Below, piece by piece: positions 56,896 to 64,000 of a stretch of 64,000 nucleotides of DNA (its first letter is position 1; each line of letters opens with the position of its first letter). The translations under genes and the position numbers were made by a program. Source of the DNA: Streptococcus ferus DSM 20646 (GTDB lineage Bacteria > Bacillota > Bacilli > Lactobacillales > Streptococcaceae); NCBI RefSeq assembly GCF_000372425.1, contig NZ_AQVD01000003.1:173498-237497 (forward strand), read 5' to 3'. The notes below the pieces were generated by a model. It was not told where the DNA came from. It saw nothing but the letters and a program-made list of their open reading frames with translations, and did not search any database.

Positions 56896-58353
56896 TTGGC
56901 AAATCAAATTCGTGTGCGCTACGCACCAAGTCCAACAGGACTTTTACATATTGGAAATGCGCGAACTGCGCTCTTTAACTACCTTTATGCCCGTCACTAC
57001 GGTGGCGACTTTATCATTCGGATTGAAGATACTGACCGTAAGCGGCATGTTGAGGACGGCGAGCGGTCTCAGTTGGAAAATCTGCGCTGGTTAGGCATTG
57101 ACTGGGATGAAAGCCCTGAAACACATGACCAGTATCGGCAATCTGAACGCCTGGCCATCTACCAGCATTACATCAGCGCTTTGCTGGATAAGGGGTTGGC
57201 CTATAAGTCTTATGTGACTGAAGAGGAGCTTGCTGCAGAACGTGAACGCCAAGAGGCAGCCGGAGAAACGCCTCGTTATATCAATGAGTTTTTGGGCATG
57301 TCAGAAACTGAAAAAGCAGCCTATATTGCGGAGCGTGAGGCGGCAGGGATTGTTCCGACTGTTCGTTTGGCGGTCAATGAAGCCGGTATCTATCAGTGGA
57401 ATGACATGGTCAAAGGGGAGATTGTCTTTGAAGGTGGCAACATCGGTGGTGACTGGGTTATTCAGAAGCGTGATGGCTATCCAACCTACAACTTTGCAGT
57501 CGTGATTGACGACCATCTGATGGAAATCTCTCATGTGATTCGTGGAGACGACCATATTGCCAATACTCCTAAGCAGCTCATGGTCTATGAAGCGCTTGAC
57601 TGGGAAGCGCCTGTCTTTGGTCACATGACCCTCATTATCAATTCCGAAACAGGCAAGAAATTATCGAAGCGTGATACCAATACGCTGCAGTTTATTGAAG
57701 ATTACCGCCAAAAAGGGTATCTGCCTGAAGCTGTTTTTAACTTTATCGCCCTCTTGGGCTGGAATCCCGGCGGTGAAAATGAAATTTTCTCACGTCAGGA
57801 ATTGATTGAACTTTTTGATGAAAAACGCCTGAGCAAATCACCGGCCGCTTTTGACCAGAAGAAATTGGACTGGATGAGCAATGACTATATCAAGAATGCC
57901 GACTTTTCGAAGATTTTTGCAATGGCTAAGCCTTATCTTGAAAAAGCAGGCCGCTTGACAGATAAGGCAGAAAAACTGGTAGAGCTCTACCAGCCACAGA
58001 TGACTTCTGTGGATGAAATTATCCCCCTGACAGACCTTTTCTTTGAAGATTTTCCAGCCTTGACTGATCAGGAAAGAGAAGTTATGGCAGCTGAAACGGT
58101 TCCGACGGTTCTTAAAGCTTTTAAAGCAAAATTAGAAGCTATGTCAGATGAAGCATTTCAGTCTGAAAATATCTTTCCGCAAATCAAGGCTGTCCAAAAG
58201 GAAACAGGTATTAAAGGCAAGAACCTTTTCATGCCGATCCGTATCGCTGTATCCGGCGAAATGCACGGTCCAGAATTACCAGATACGATTTATCTGCTTG
58301 GCAGGGAAAAGTCAATTGAACACATCTCAGCTATGTTAGACCAAATTAGTTAA
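56896..58353 (+). CDS. gltX: Glutamyl-tRNA synthetase
   Basis: Class I synthetase charging tRNA-Glu. HIGH-type motif [22 protein letters not shown]-type motif [11 protein letters not shown], and the typical [11 protein letters not shown] segment. Starts with TTG at 56896, 7 nt after AGGAGA, giving [15 protein letters not shown]; a further upstream TTG (56872) lacks a site. 485 residues. A TATAAT lies at 56859-56864 just behind the preceding terminator. Confidence 0.96.
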   Translation: MANQIRVRYAPSPTGLLHIGNARTALFNYLYARHYGGDFIIRIEDTDRKRHVEDGERSQLENLRWLGIDWDESPETHDQYRQSERLAIYQHYISALLDKGLAYKSYVTEEELAAERERQEAAGETPRYINEFLGMSETEKAAYIAEREAAGIVPTVRLAVNEAGIYQWNDMVKGEIVFEGGNIGGDWVIQKRDGYPTYNFAVVIDDHLMEISHVIRGDDHIANTPKQLMVYEALDWEAPVFGHMTLIINSETGKKLSKRDTNTLQFIEDYRQKGYLPEAVFNFIALLGWNPGGENEIFSRQELIELFDEKRLSKSPAAFDQKKLDWMSNDYIKNADFSKIFAMAKPYLEKAGRLTDKAEKLVELYQPQMTSVDEIIPLTDLFFEDFPALTDQEREVMAAETVPTVLKAFKAKLEAMSDEAFQSENIFPQIKAVQKETGIKGKNLFMPIRIAVSGEMHGPELPDTIYLLGREKSIEHISAMLDQIS

Positions 58354-58355
58354 TC

Positions 58356-58387
58356 AAAAAGCCCTGTCTGCCAGACAGGGCTTTTTT
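58356..58387 (+). terminator. Terminator after gltX
   Basis: AAAAGCCCTGTCTG and CAGACAGGGCTTTTTT form a near-continuous hairpin. Confidence 0.9.
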
Positions 58388-58416
58388 CTGATACTGTCTG
58401 ACACGGTCTGGGAAAA

Positions 58417-58445
58417 TTGACAAATCGGACGTCTTTTAAGACAAT
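58417..58445 (+). promoter_or_regulatory. niaR promoter with palindromic operator
   Basis: TTGACA (58417-58422), 17 nt, GACAAT (58440-58445). The spacer holds the perfect palindrome GTCTTTTAAGAC (58431-58442), partly over the -10. Likely autoregulatory NiaR site, by position. Confidence 0.55.
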
Positions 58446-58471
58446 AGTAAGAAAAAGGATGGTCAAGGTAG

Positions 58472-58996
58472 ATGAAAGCAAACGAACGCCGCCAGCAGAT
58501 TCTGGCTTTATTACAAACCAGTCCAGAACCCTTGGCTGCCGGTCGCCTGGCAAAAGAATTGAAAGTCAGTCGCCAGATTATTGTTGGTGATGTGGCTCTG
58601 TTGCGAGCAGAAAGTCATGATATTATTGCAACGCACCGCGGCTACCTCTTATCAGAAAAGCTTCAGCCACTTCAACACCAGTTTCAGGCCAAGGTGGTCT
58701 GCAAGCATGGCCCTGAGGCTGTCCAGGAGGAGTTTGAGCTGATTATTGCCAATGGTGGAAGAATTCTTGATGTTGAAGTGGAACATCCCTTGTATGGTCT
58801 CATAACAGCCCCGCTTAATATCGGTGATGAGGAAGATATTGCTTTTTATCTGTCAAAATTAGCGGATCATAAAGATAGTCTGCTCAGCCGCCTGACAGAT
58901 GGTATCCATCTTCATACGATTGCCTGTCAAGACAAGGCGACTTTTGATCGAATTACAGCGGCGCTTGACCGAGCTGCTATCAGCTACAAGGGATAA
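58472..58996 (+). CDS. niaR: Niacin-responsive repressor NiaR
   Basis: 174 residues: N-terminal winged HTH (RRQQILALLQTS, LAKELKVSRQIIVGDVALLRA) and a C-terminal 3H domain with the metal/niacin histidines (VEHPLYG, HLHTIACQD). Represses NAD precursor uptake when niacin is plentiful. Directly upstream of the niacin transporter gene niaX. Confidence 0.93.
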   Translation: MKANERRQQILALLQTSPEPLAAGRLAKELKVSRQIIVGDVALLRAESHDIIATHRGYLLSEKLQPLQHQFQAKVVCKHGPEAVQEEFELIIANGGRILDVEVEHPLYGLITAPLNIGDEEDIAFYLSKLADHKDSLLSRLTDGIHLHTIACQDKATFDRITAALDRAAISYKG

Positions 58997-59004
58997 CAGA
59001 ACAC

Positions 59005-59040
59005 AGGTGTCTTGACGCTTGTCAAAAATAAGAGTAAACT
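59005..59040 (+). promoter_or_regulatory. niaX promoter
   Basis: TTGACG (59012-59017), 17 nt, TAAACT (59035-59040). AGGTGTCTTGAC...TTGTCA around the -35 is an imperfect inverted repeat that may be a NiaR operator. Confidence 0.5.
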
Positions 59041-59068
59041 GGAGACATTACATTTTAGGAGGAAGAGA

Positions 59069-59611
59069 ATGTCCAGTTTGCAAGCATCTCGTCGACACGT
59101 CCAAAATCTAACCATCTCGGCTCTTTTGATAGCTTTTGGAATCGCCATTCCGATGTTTATGCCCATCAAGCTGATTATCGGGCCGGCCTCTTACACCCTA
59201 GCCAGTCATGTTCCCCTTTTTATTGCCTTATTTATTTCACCTGCTGTTGCGGTAGCAGTTGCTTTGGGAACAACCTTGGGTTTCTTTTTTGCAGGTTTTC
59301 CTTTTGTCATTGTTGTCCGGGCATTGACGCAGCTTGTCTTTGTTCTAATTGGGGCTTATTGGCTGCAAAAATCCCCCAAACTTCTGGACAATGCGAAGCT
59401 GACTTTCGGTTTTGCTGTAGGGATTAACCTGATTCATGCACTATTTGAATTTCTTGCCGTTTTAGTCTTAACGAATGCCGGAGCGCTAAGCGCTTCTTAT
59501 GTGGGGGTGCTGGTCGGTCTGATTGGTCTGGGAACCTTAGTTCATGGAACGATTGACTTTTACCTAGCGCTTTATTGTTGGCGTTTTCTTAAGAGAATTG
59601 GGAGCCTCTAG
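59069..59611 (+). CDS. niaX: Niacin ECF transporter S component NiaX
   Basis: 180-residue membrane protein with about five to six spans. NLTISALLIAFGIAIPMFMP and the repeated small-residue spans match ECF S components; the neighbour NiaR identifies niacin as substrate. It works with the shared EcfAA'T module encoded elsewhere. AGGAGG 7 nt before ATG 59069. Confidence 0.92.
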   Translation: MSSLQASRRHVQNLTISALLIAFGIAIPMFMPIKLIIGPASYTLASHVPLFIALFISPAVAVAVALGTTLGFFFAGFPFVIVVRALTQLVFVLIGAYWLQKSPKLLDNAKLTFGFAVGINLIHALFEFLAVLVLTNAGALSASYVGVLVGLIGLGTLVHGTIDFYLALYCWRFLKRIGSL

Positions 59612-59704
59612 TTTAGAGGTGCTCTTGACTGTCTCAGGCTTGTTTTAGATATTGAAATCAAGCCCTACTTATAGTATAATGAGAAAAAACCTTAAGGAGA
59701 TTAT

Positions 59705-60970
59705 ATGTCAGAAGAACTTAACCAAGGTGTCTCACCAGAAGAGACAGCAAATACCGCCTCGCAAAATCAGCCACCAGTTGATAAGAATCAAACACCTCCG
59801 GCAGCTTCTCAAGGCCCTGTTTTTGAAGATATTCCGAGTCAAGGAACACAGGCTTCAGCACCGGCCTCACAAGCAACAGAATCGGCTCCCCACTATCAAG
59901 TGCCGCAAGAGCCTATTTCTCCAAATCAGCAGGTTCCTTATCAACAAGCTGGACAAGTTCCGCCTGGAGCACCGATTCCGCCATCTTATACCACTCCGCC
60001 TGGAGGACCTCAAGGCCCTAAACGCAAAGAAAATATTGTTCTGCCAATCATTTCCTTTGTCCTATCTTTCCTGTTCTTGATTCTATCTTGGGTGACATCA
60101 GTTCCTCATGTCTTCATGGTATTGGCATTCTTCGGGATTATTTTTGCTGTTGTTGCGCTTGTTTTGAATTGGAAGCGTAAGAAAGTTCTCTCTATCATTG
60201 CTGTTGCAGCAGCTTCCGTTGTCTTTTTAGCAAGTGGTGCAGCTGTCTTTGTTAATTCACTGAAAGATGCTGTTGTCTATGAAGATAGCAGAAAGGAAAC
60301 AACAGAAGAATCCGATGATAGTGAAGAAACGGATTCCGAAGATGATACTAGCGGAACCAGCACCGATGTTAAGGATTATATTGCTGATCCAGATGATTAC
60401 ACGTTTAAATGGACAGTTAAGAACTTTAAATCTTTAGAGTTTGCAGGCTATGATGCTAAAAACGGGACGGATATTAAAACCATCCTTAAAAAATATGGAA
60501 AAGCGTCAAACGCTGAAATTTCTGACTCAGGTAATCGATTCTCTCTAGAGTACCAAGCTACAGATAATACTGATTATAAGACTGTTAATTTGGAATTTGA
60601 GAAACAGTATAATGGAAAAATCATTTTAGTTTCAGGCTCAGCTTATGGCTTTGAAACGGATGTTGTTGAGACAACCTCTGAAGACTCCTATAAGTCCACT
60701 TGGTCGAAGTCAGATATAGATAGTTTGAAAGTAGGAGATGCTACAACGGGTGTAGGGGGATCTAGCCTTAAAGATATTATCAAAAAGCATGGTAATCCCA
60801 CTCGGGCTTTAATATCAGTCTCAAATTATGGAGACGGTTTTGAAGAGAGGCTACAGCTGAACTATCTTTCTTCTACAACAGATACATCAAAAGAAAACTA
60901 TGTAGCACTAGACTTTGTTAAGTCAGAGGATAGCGACGACTATTTACTGATTTATAAATATCCCAAATGA
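59705..60970 (+). CDS. Proline-rich membrane protein with two C-terminal repeats
   Basis: 421 residues. Residues 1-~110 are rich in Pro, Gln and Ser (cytosolic, disordered). Three hydrophobic segments (about 115-185) resemble the DUF4190 pattern. An acidic Ser/Asp linker (~200-222) leads to an outer part with two similar ~80-residue units, each with a Lys/Trp start, then (D/S)IKTILKKYGKASNAEIS or LKDIIKKHGNPTRALIS. These look like small adhesive or inhibitor-like folds of the BLIP/SmpA type. Function unknown. Promoter TATAAT at 59675-59680. Confidence 0.75.
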   Translation: MSEELNQGVSPEETANTASQNQPPVDKNQTPPAASQGPVFEDIPSQGTQASAPASQATESAPHYQVPQEPISPNQQVPYQQAGQVPPGAPIPPSYTTPPGGPQGPKRKENIVLPIISFVLSFLFLILSWVTSVPHVFMVLAFFGIIFAVVALVLNWKRKKVLSIIAVAAASVVFLASGAAVFVNSLKDAVVYEDSRKETTEESDDSEETDSEDDTSGTSTDVKDYIADPDDYTFKWTVKNFKSLEFAGYDAKNGTDIKTILKKYGKASNAEISDSGNRFSLEYQATDNTDYKTVNLEFEKQYNGKIILVSGSAYGFETDVVETTSEDSYKSTWSKSDIDSLKVGDATTGVGGSSLKDIIKKHGNPTRALISVSNYGDGFEERLQLNYLSSTTDTSKENYVALDFVKSEDSDDYLLIYKYPK

Positions 60971-61032
60971 TAATAATTAATCAAAAAGAAGATAAATGGT
61001 GTGACACTTCCGTTATGGGAATATAAAGACAG

Positions 61033-61080
61033 CCTTCGTTGAACTCTAGTAATCTAGATTGCAACGAAGGTTATTTTCTT
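61033..61080 (+). terminator. Terminator after the proline-rich protein gene
   Basis: Perfect arms CCTTCGTTG and CAACGAAGG with an inner TCTAG/CTAGA stem, followed by a T-rich tail. Confidence 0.75.
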
Positions 61081-61087
61081 GTAGATT

Positions 61088-61268
61088 AAGTTAATTAGCC
61101 ATCTAGTTGATTGATAGGATAAGATAAAGGAGAGGGTATGAAAAAAGGTCTTAAGGTTCTCATTTGTTTATTAGCCATTATCGGAATTGGAGTAGGAGGA
61201 TTTGCAGTGCACCAACATCAGGAGAAAGAAAAGATGATTAAAATCGCCACCAGTGAGGAGGCGAAGAA
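61088..61268 (+). repeat. Direct repeat A, copy 1
   Basis: About 181 bp, nearly identical to 63230-63410 (offset 2142). Covers the upstream region, ribosome-binding site and first ~44 codons of a DUF1310-type gene. The two genes diverge sharply after this block. Confidence 0.9.
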
Positions 61269-61518
61269 GGTTATTGAAGAATATTTAAAAAACTTAGACA
61301 ACAGGGCTTTGACAAACGAGGGACTGATAAAATCTTATCAAATTCAACGAGAAAAATTATACTATAATCCAATGGGAGGACTTTCAGTACTAGTTATTCT
61401 CAATGATGATGAACAATTGTATGTACGCTTGCTAATCATTAAATCGTCAGAAACAGGTGATTATGAAATTTCAGGAAGTGTAAAGTCAGCTAGTTTAGTA
61501 AATTTATTGGATAACTAG
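61138..61518 (+). CDS. DUF1310-type small exported protein, copy 1
   Basis: 126 residues: N-terminal membrane/signal segment (LKVLICLLAIIGIGVGGFAV), no lipobox, then a small outer domain with LYYNPMGGLSVLVILNDD. Paralogue at 63280 shares the N-terminus almost exactly but only the YYNPMGG region further on. Followed after 12 nt by a lipase-fold gene, an arrangement repeated at 63.3-63.7 kb, suggesting a partner or immunity role. Confidence 0.75.
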   Translation: MKKGLKVLICLLAIIGIGVGGFAVHQHQEKEKMIKIATSEEAKKVIEEYLKNLDNRALTNEGLIKSYQIQREKLYYNPMGGLSVLVILNDDEQLYVRLLIIKSSETGDYEISGSVKSASLVNLLDN

Positions 61519-61530
61519 GAGGAGATGTTA

Positions 61531-62040
61531 ATGCCTACATATACTGATGGAGAAGAGTTACAAATCGCTTTAGAAGAGTACGAAGTCTCTTCTAAAGGAG
61601 AACAGGTTACTATAGGGAAAAACGATGAAATAGTTATAGGCACGGTCACCCAAGTCTACGATAATACTTCTGGCGCTGGCGAGTAGGTCTATGCGGTAGT
61701 AGATAATCCCAATCAAAAGCCTAGTGAGGTTGAGGAAGTGACGGTTCTCTTCCGAGGGTCTGCGGGTCCGGATAAGGTGCTGACAGAGGATTTTCGGAAT
61801 GACTGGCTGGAAAACGATATGGTTCTGGCTAATCGTATCTGGACAGAAGAAAAAACACCCTATCCGCGGAACTATGACCAGTCAACTGCCCAATTACGAG
61901 CAGCCTCAGATGCCTTGAATAAGATTATGAAAACCTACCCCAATTCCAAGGTCAATCTTTACGGTCATTCCCTAGGCTCGATGAATGCCCAGTACGCCAT
62001 GGCTAATTTATCCCAAAAAGCCCTCAGCCGTGTCAAATAG
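61531..62040 (+). pseudogene. Lipase-fold (Mbeg1/DUF2974-like) gene broken by a nonsense codon
   Basis: Good site GGAGGAG and ATG at 61531. After 51 codons the frame stops at TAG (61684-61686), where the paralogue at 63665 has CAG, then runs on in frame to 62040. The remainder has VTVLFRGSAGPDK and the nucleophile elbow LYGHSLGS of alpha/beta-hydrolases, but ends abruptly after ALSRVK. Thus it is doubly disabled: an internal amber codon and a missing C-terminus. Confidence 0.8.
61651..61866 (+). repeat. Direct repeat B, copy 1
   Basis: About 216 bp, nearly identical to 63785-64000 (offset 2134), within the lipase-fold genes. The repeat continues past the window end. Confidence 0.9.
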
Positions 62041-62104
62041 TATGTTATACTATAAGAAAGTTAGGAGAGTTAGCTCTTTTATAGCATAACACAAGGAGAT
62101 GCTG

Positions 62105-62512
62105 ATGGAATTCAAAAACAAGTACTTGCTTTTGTTAGGAATAATAATCTGCATATTAGGAATTGTAGGAGGATGTCGTATGTTTGGAGATAAAGAAGAA
62201 ACTTTAACTAGGGAACAACAGGATAATGTGGTAAGGTGGATAGCGCGTGGATATGATGTTCATGCTGTGGACTTTATTTCTTTTAGCAAAGATAAAAGTA
62301 CAGGCATGTATCTTTTATCCTTCAGATTAAATAGTAATAAGAATTACGAGACAACTATTTCGATAAATGAAAAGGAGGAATTTAGCCAATCTGATGGTAT
62401 TCTGGGGCTCAATCCTATAAGCAGATTTAGGGAATTAGAAAAGAAAAAAACACTCGATAAAGAATATAAAATTGATATTTCACAGATAGAAATTACATAT
62501 TTAGAGGAGTAG
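62105..62512 (+). CDS. Small lipoprotein, candidate immunity partner
   Basis: 135 residues. Hydrophobic signal followed by IVGGC, a plausible lipobox, then a charged outer domain with no recognised family. ATG 62105 lies 6 nt after AAGGAG and is preferred to ATG 62099. It sits 4 nt before another lipase-fold gene. Location and lipidation resemble immunity lipoproteins paired with lipase toxins, which is inference. Confidence 0.7.
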   Translation: MEFKNKYLLLLGIIICILGIVGGCRMFGDKEETLTREQQDNVVRWIARGYDVHAVDFISFSKDKSTGMYLLSFRLNSNKNYETTISINEKEEFSQSDGILGLNPISRFRELEKKKTLDKEYKIDISQIEITYLEE

Positions 62513-62516
62513 GGAT

Positions 62517-63178
62517 ATGTCAATTACAGAAGAACAGTATAAATGGTTGGCCGAACAATCTTACTGGGTTGAGAAGGTTCGGGATGATGTTGACTATCAT
62601 CCCGAAAAAGGGAAAAAATATTTTTCAACGGGAAAGATAATAGGCTTGGTCAATTCAAAGTCCTCAAAGTTGAAGACAACACAGATAATGGCATGCAGGC
62701 CATGGCGGTAGCACCTGTGGATAAGGACGGTAATGTGGATACCAGCCAAGTCGTTATCGCTTATGCGGGGACGAATGCAGGTGACCCTAAAGATCTCGAA
62801 ACTGATGCTCAGTCTATTGGGCTGGGAAGAGATAAGTTATACATGCGCTCAGGACGGAATTCATCTACCGTTACTGATTCGCAATTTAAGACGGGAGTTG
62901 ATTTTGCCAAGGCAGTCGAAAAGGCCTATCCCCGTGCAACGATCACCACGACCGGTCACTCCTTAGGTGGTTCTCTTTCCATGTACGTCAGTCTCAAGCA
63001 AGGCTATGCCAGCACGACCTACAACGGTCCCGACATCAGCCAGATGATTTCAGACAAGGAAATCAAGTATATGCAGGAGCACCGTGAGCAGTTTCGCAAT
63101 TACCGCAATCCCCATGACATTATCGGGAATATCACGGGCAATAAGACCAAGTCTGCAATCTACCCCGATACGCCATGA
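62517..63178 (+). pseudogene. Second lipase-fold gene, frameshifted
   Basis: Opens at ATG 62517 after GAGGAG. The frame must shift near 62650: restoring one G in GGCTTGG before TCAATTC joins GKIIGLGQ to FKVLKVEDNTDNGMQAMAV, continuing to 63178. The latter part has VVIAYAGTNAGDPKDLETD and the nucleophile elbow TTGHSLGGSLSMYVS. After its stop comes a fragment encoding ALSRVK-YY shared with copy 1, so the 3' end has recombined. Confidence 0.78.
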
Positions 63179-63229
63179 CTAACTTATCCGAAAAAGCCCT
63201 CAGCCGTGTCAAATATTATGTTATACTAT

Positions 63230-63410
63230 AAGTTAATTAGCCATCTAGTTGATTGATAGGATAAGATAAAGGAGAGGGTATGAAAAAAGGCCTTAAGGTT
63301 CTCATTTGTTTATTAGCCATTATCGGAATTGGAGTAGGAGGATTTGCAGTGCACCAACATCAGGAGAAAGAAAAAATGATTAAAATCGCCACCAGTGAGG
63401 AGGCGAAGAA
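63230..63410 (+). repeat. Direct repeat A, copy 2
   Basis: Matches 61088-61268 with only a few differences. Starts within the intergenic tail after the second lipase-fold gene. Confidence 0.9.
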
Positions 63411-63663
63411 AGTCTATGAGGAACATATGAAAGCCAATGACCCTAAGGCATTGACAGAAGATGGTATCATAAAAACTTATGAAATTGATACCGAAAGCCT
63501 GTACTACAATCCAATGGGGGGAATAGAAGTCAGATTATATTTTAATAGTGATAAAAAGCTAGATTTTCATTTTGGGTTGATAGAAAATGATAAGGGGCAG
63601 TTAGAGTCTTCCGGTTATACTATTTCTCCTAAACTTTCAAAATTACTAAAAGGAGTAAAGTGA
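63280..63663 (+). CDS. DUF1310-type small exported protein, copy 2
   Basis: 127 residues. Identical signal/membrane segment to copy 1, then a diverged domain with LYYNPMGGIEVRLYFNSDKK. The conserved export part with variable outer domain is the pattern seen in immunity-type families. Stop overlaps the ribosome-binding region of the next lipase-fold gene. Confidence 0.75.
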   Translation: MKKGLKVLICLLAIIGIGVGGFAVHQHQEKEKMIKIATSEEAKKVYEEHMKANDPKALTEDGIIKTYEIDTESLYYNPMGGIEVRLYFNSDKKLDFHFGLIENDKGQLESSGYTISPKLSKLLKGVK

Positions 63664-63664
63664 T

Positions 63665-64000
63665 TTGAGTAAAGCAAAATATTTAAATGAACAAAATTTA
63701 CAGACGGCTATGACTGAATATAGGGATATTTCAATTGGTCGTGAAGTGAAGGACCAATTTGATCGAAGTGTAGGTTATGCTACTCAAGTCTACGACAACG
63801 AACACGGCAATGGCGAGCAGGTCTATGCGGTAGTAGACAATCCCAATCAAAAACCTAGTGAGGTTGAGGAAGTGACGGTTCTCTTCCGAGGGTCTGCGGG
63901 TCCAAACAAGGTGCTGACAGAGGATTTTCGGAATGACTGGCTGGAAAACGATATGGTTCTGGCTAATCGTATCTGGACAGAAGAAAAAACACCCTATCCG
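63665..64000 (+). CDS. Lipase-fold protein, intact 5' part (runs off the window)
   Basis: TTG start 9 nt after AAAAGGAG. 112 codons are visible without a stop: LSKAKYLNEQNLQTAMTEYR, then GEQVYAVVDNPNQKPSEVEE and VTVLFRGSAGPNK. It retains CAG where copy 1 has TAG. The catalytic elbow would lie beyond base 64000. Probably the functional member of the array. Confidence 0.75.
   Translation, partial: MSKAKYLNEQNLQTAMTEYRDISIGREVKDQFDRSVGYATQVYDNEHGNGEQVYAVVDNPNQKPSEVEEVTVLFRGSAGPNKVLTEDFRNDWLENDMVLANRIWTEEKTPYP
63785..64000 (+). repeat. Direct repeat B, copy 2 (continues past window)
   Basis: Near-identical to 61651-61866; the differences include the CAG/TAG codon that inactivates copy 1. Confidence 0.9.

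Noticed and set aside
59652..60080. 142-codon ORF overlapping the proline-rich protein gene
   Set aside because: Shadow frame with Lys/Arg/His-rich translation; the other frame has the ribosome-binding site and continues as a sensible membrane protein.

Overview
This is a low-GC Gram-positive chromosome segment from a Streptococcus. PolA, GltX, RadA, Pgi, Tkt, DapH, GalU and GpsA read as streptococcal proteins throughout, and most starts carry strong AAGGAG ribosome binding sites. From memory, the run of ascorbate PTS, tkt, polA, tgt, pgi, sorbitol PTS, galU, gpsA, dut, radA, gltX resembles the order in the mutans group. The species cannot be fixed from the sequence alone. No rRNA, tRNA, insertion sequence, prophage or CRISPR array was seen.

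1-10.4 kb: 5' part of mprF (minus strand), then a complete L-ascorbate uptake and catabolism locus (ulaABCDEF), a PRD-type regulator, and ulaG. A 33-nt motif with identical spacing sits before both ulaA and ulaG and is probably the regulator's site. 10.5-22.6 kb: tkt; a flavin electron-transfer trio (FMN-binding protein, ApbE, ferric-reductase-like protein) behind a CiaR-type direct repeat; polA with what looks like a leaderless mRNA; deoC, tgt, tadA and the SRP RNA gene.

22.7-31.9 kb is the accessory island and the main discovery. A ComR-like regulator is followed by two ComR-box promoters and a 13-codon comS-like ORF, then an ABC transporter, two 17-residue peptides, an unrecognised possible precursor-binding protein, a SAM methyltransferase, an SDR dehydrogenase, an M50 membrane protease and a class III aminotransferase. 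Four short peptides follow, all sharing an FEEV leader and all ending in Leu-Thr. Dehydrogenase, aminotransferase, methyltransferase, M50 protease and an invariant C-terminal Thr together match the daptide class of RiPPs, in which the last Thr becomes a dimethylated diamine. I infer a pheromone-controlled streptococcal daptide cluster.

32-49 kb: pgi, the sorbitol operon (srlD, regulator, gutM-type gene, srlA, srlE, srlB), the acetylated lysine/DAP pathway pair (dapH and a deacetylase), a cupin, a candidate minus-strand small RNA, a folate cyclo-ligase, rhomboid, galU, gpsA, and a patAB-type heterodimeric ABC exporter behind a short attenuator. 48.6-61 kb: a formate/nitrite-type channel, two FMN reductases (one with two C-terminal flavinylation-like motifs), dut, a cysteine hydrolase, a glycosyltransferase, radA with an apparent ATC start codon, carbonic anhydrase, gltX, niaR, niaX and a proline-rich membrane protein. 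61-64 kb: a decaying tandem array of lipase-fold proteins and small DUF1310-like or lipoprotein partners, with one nonsense mutation and one frameshift, which looks like a toxin/immunity-style repeat family.
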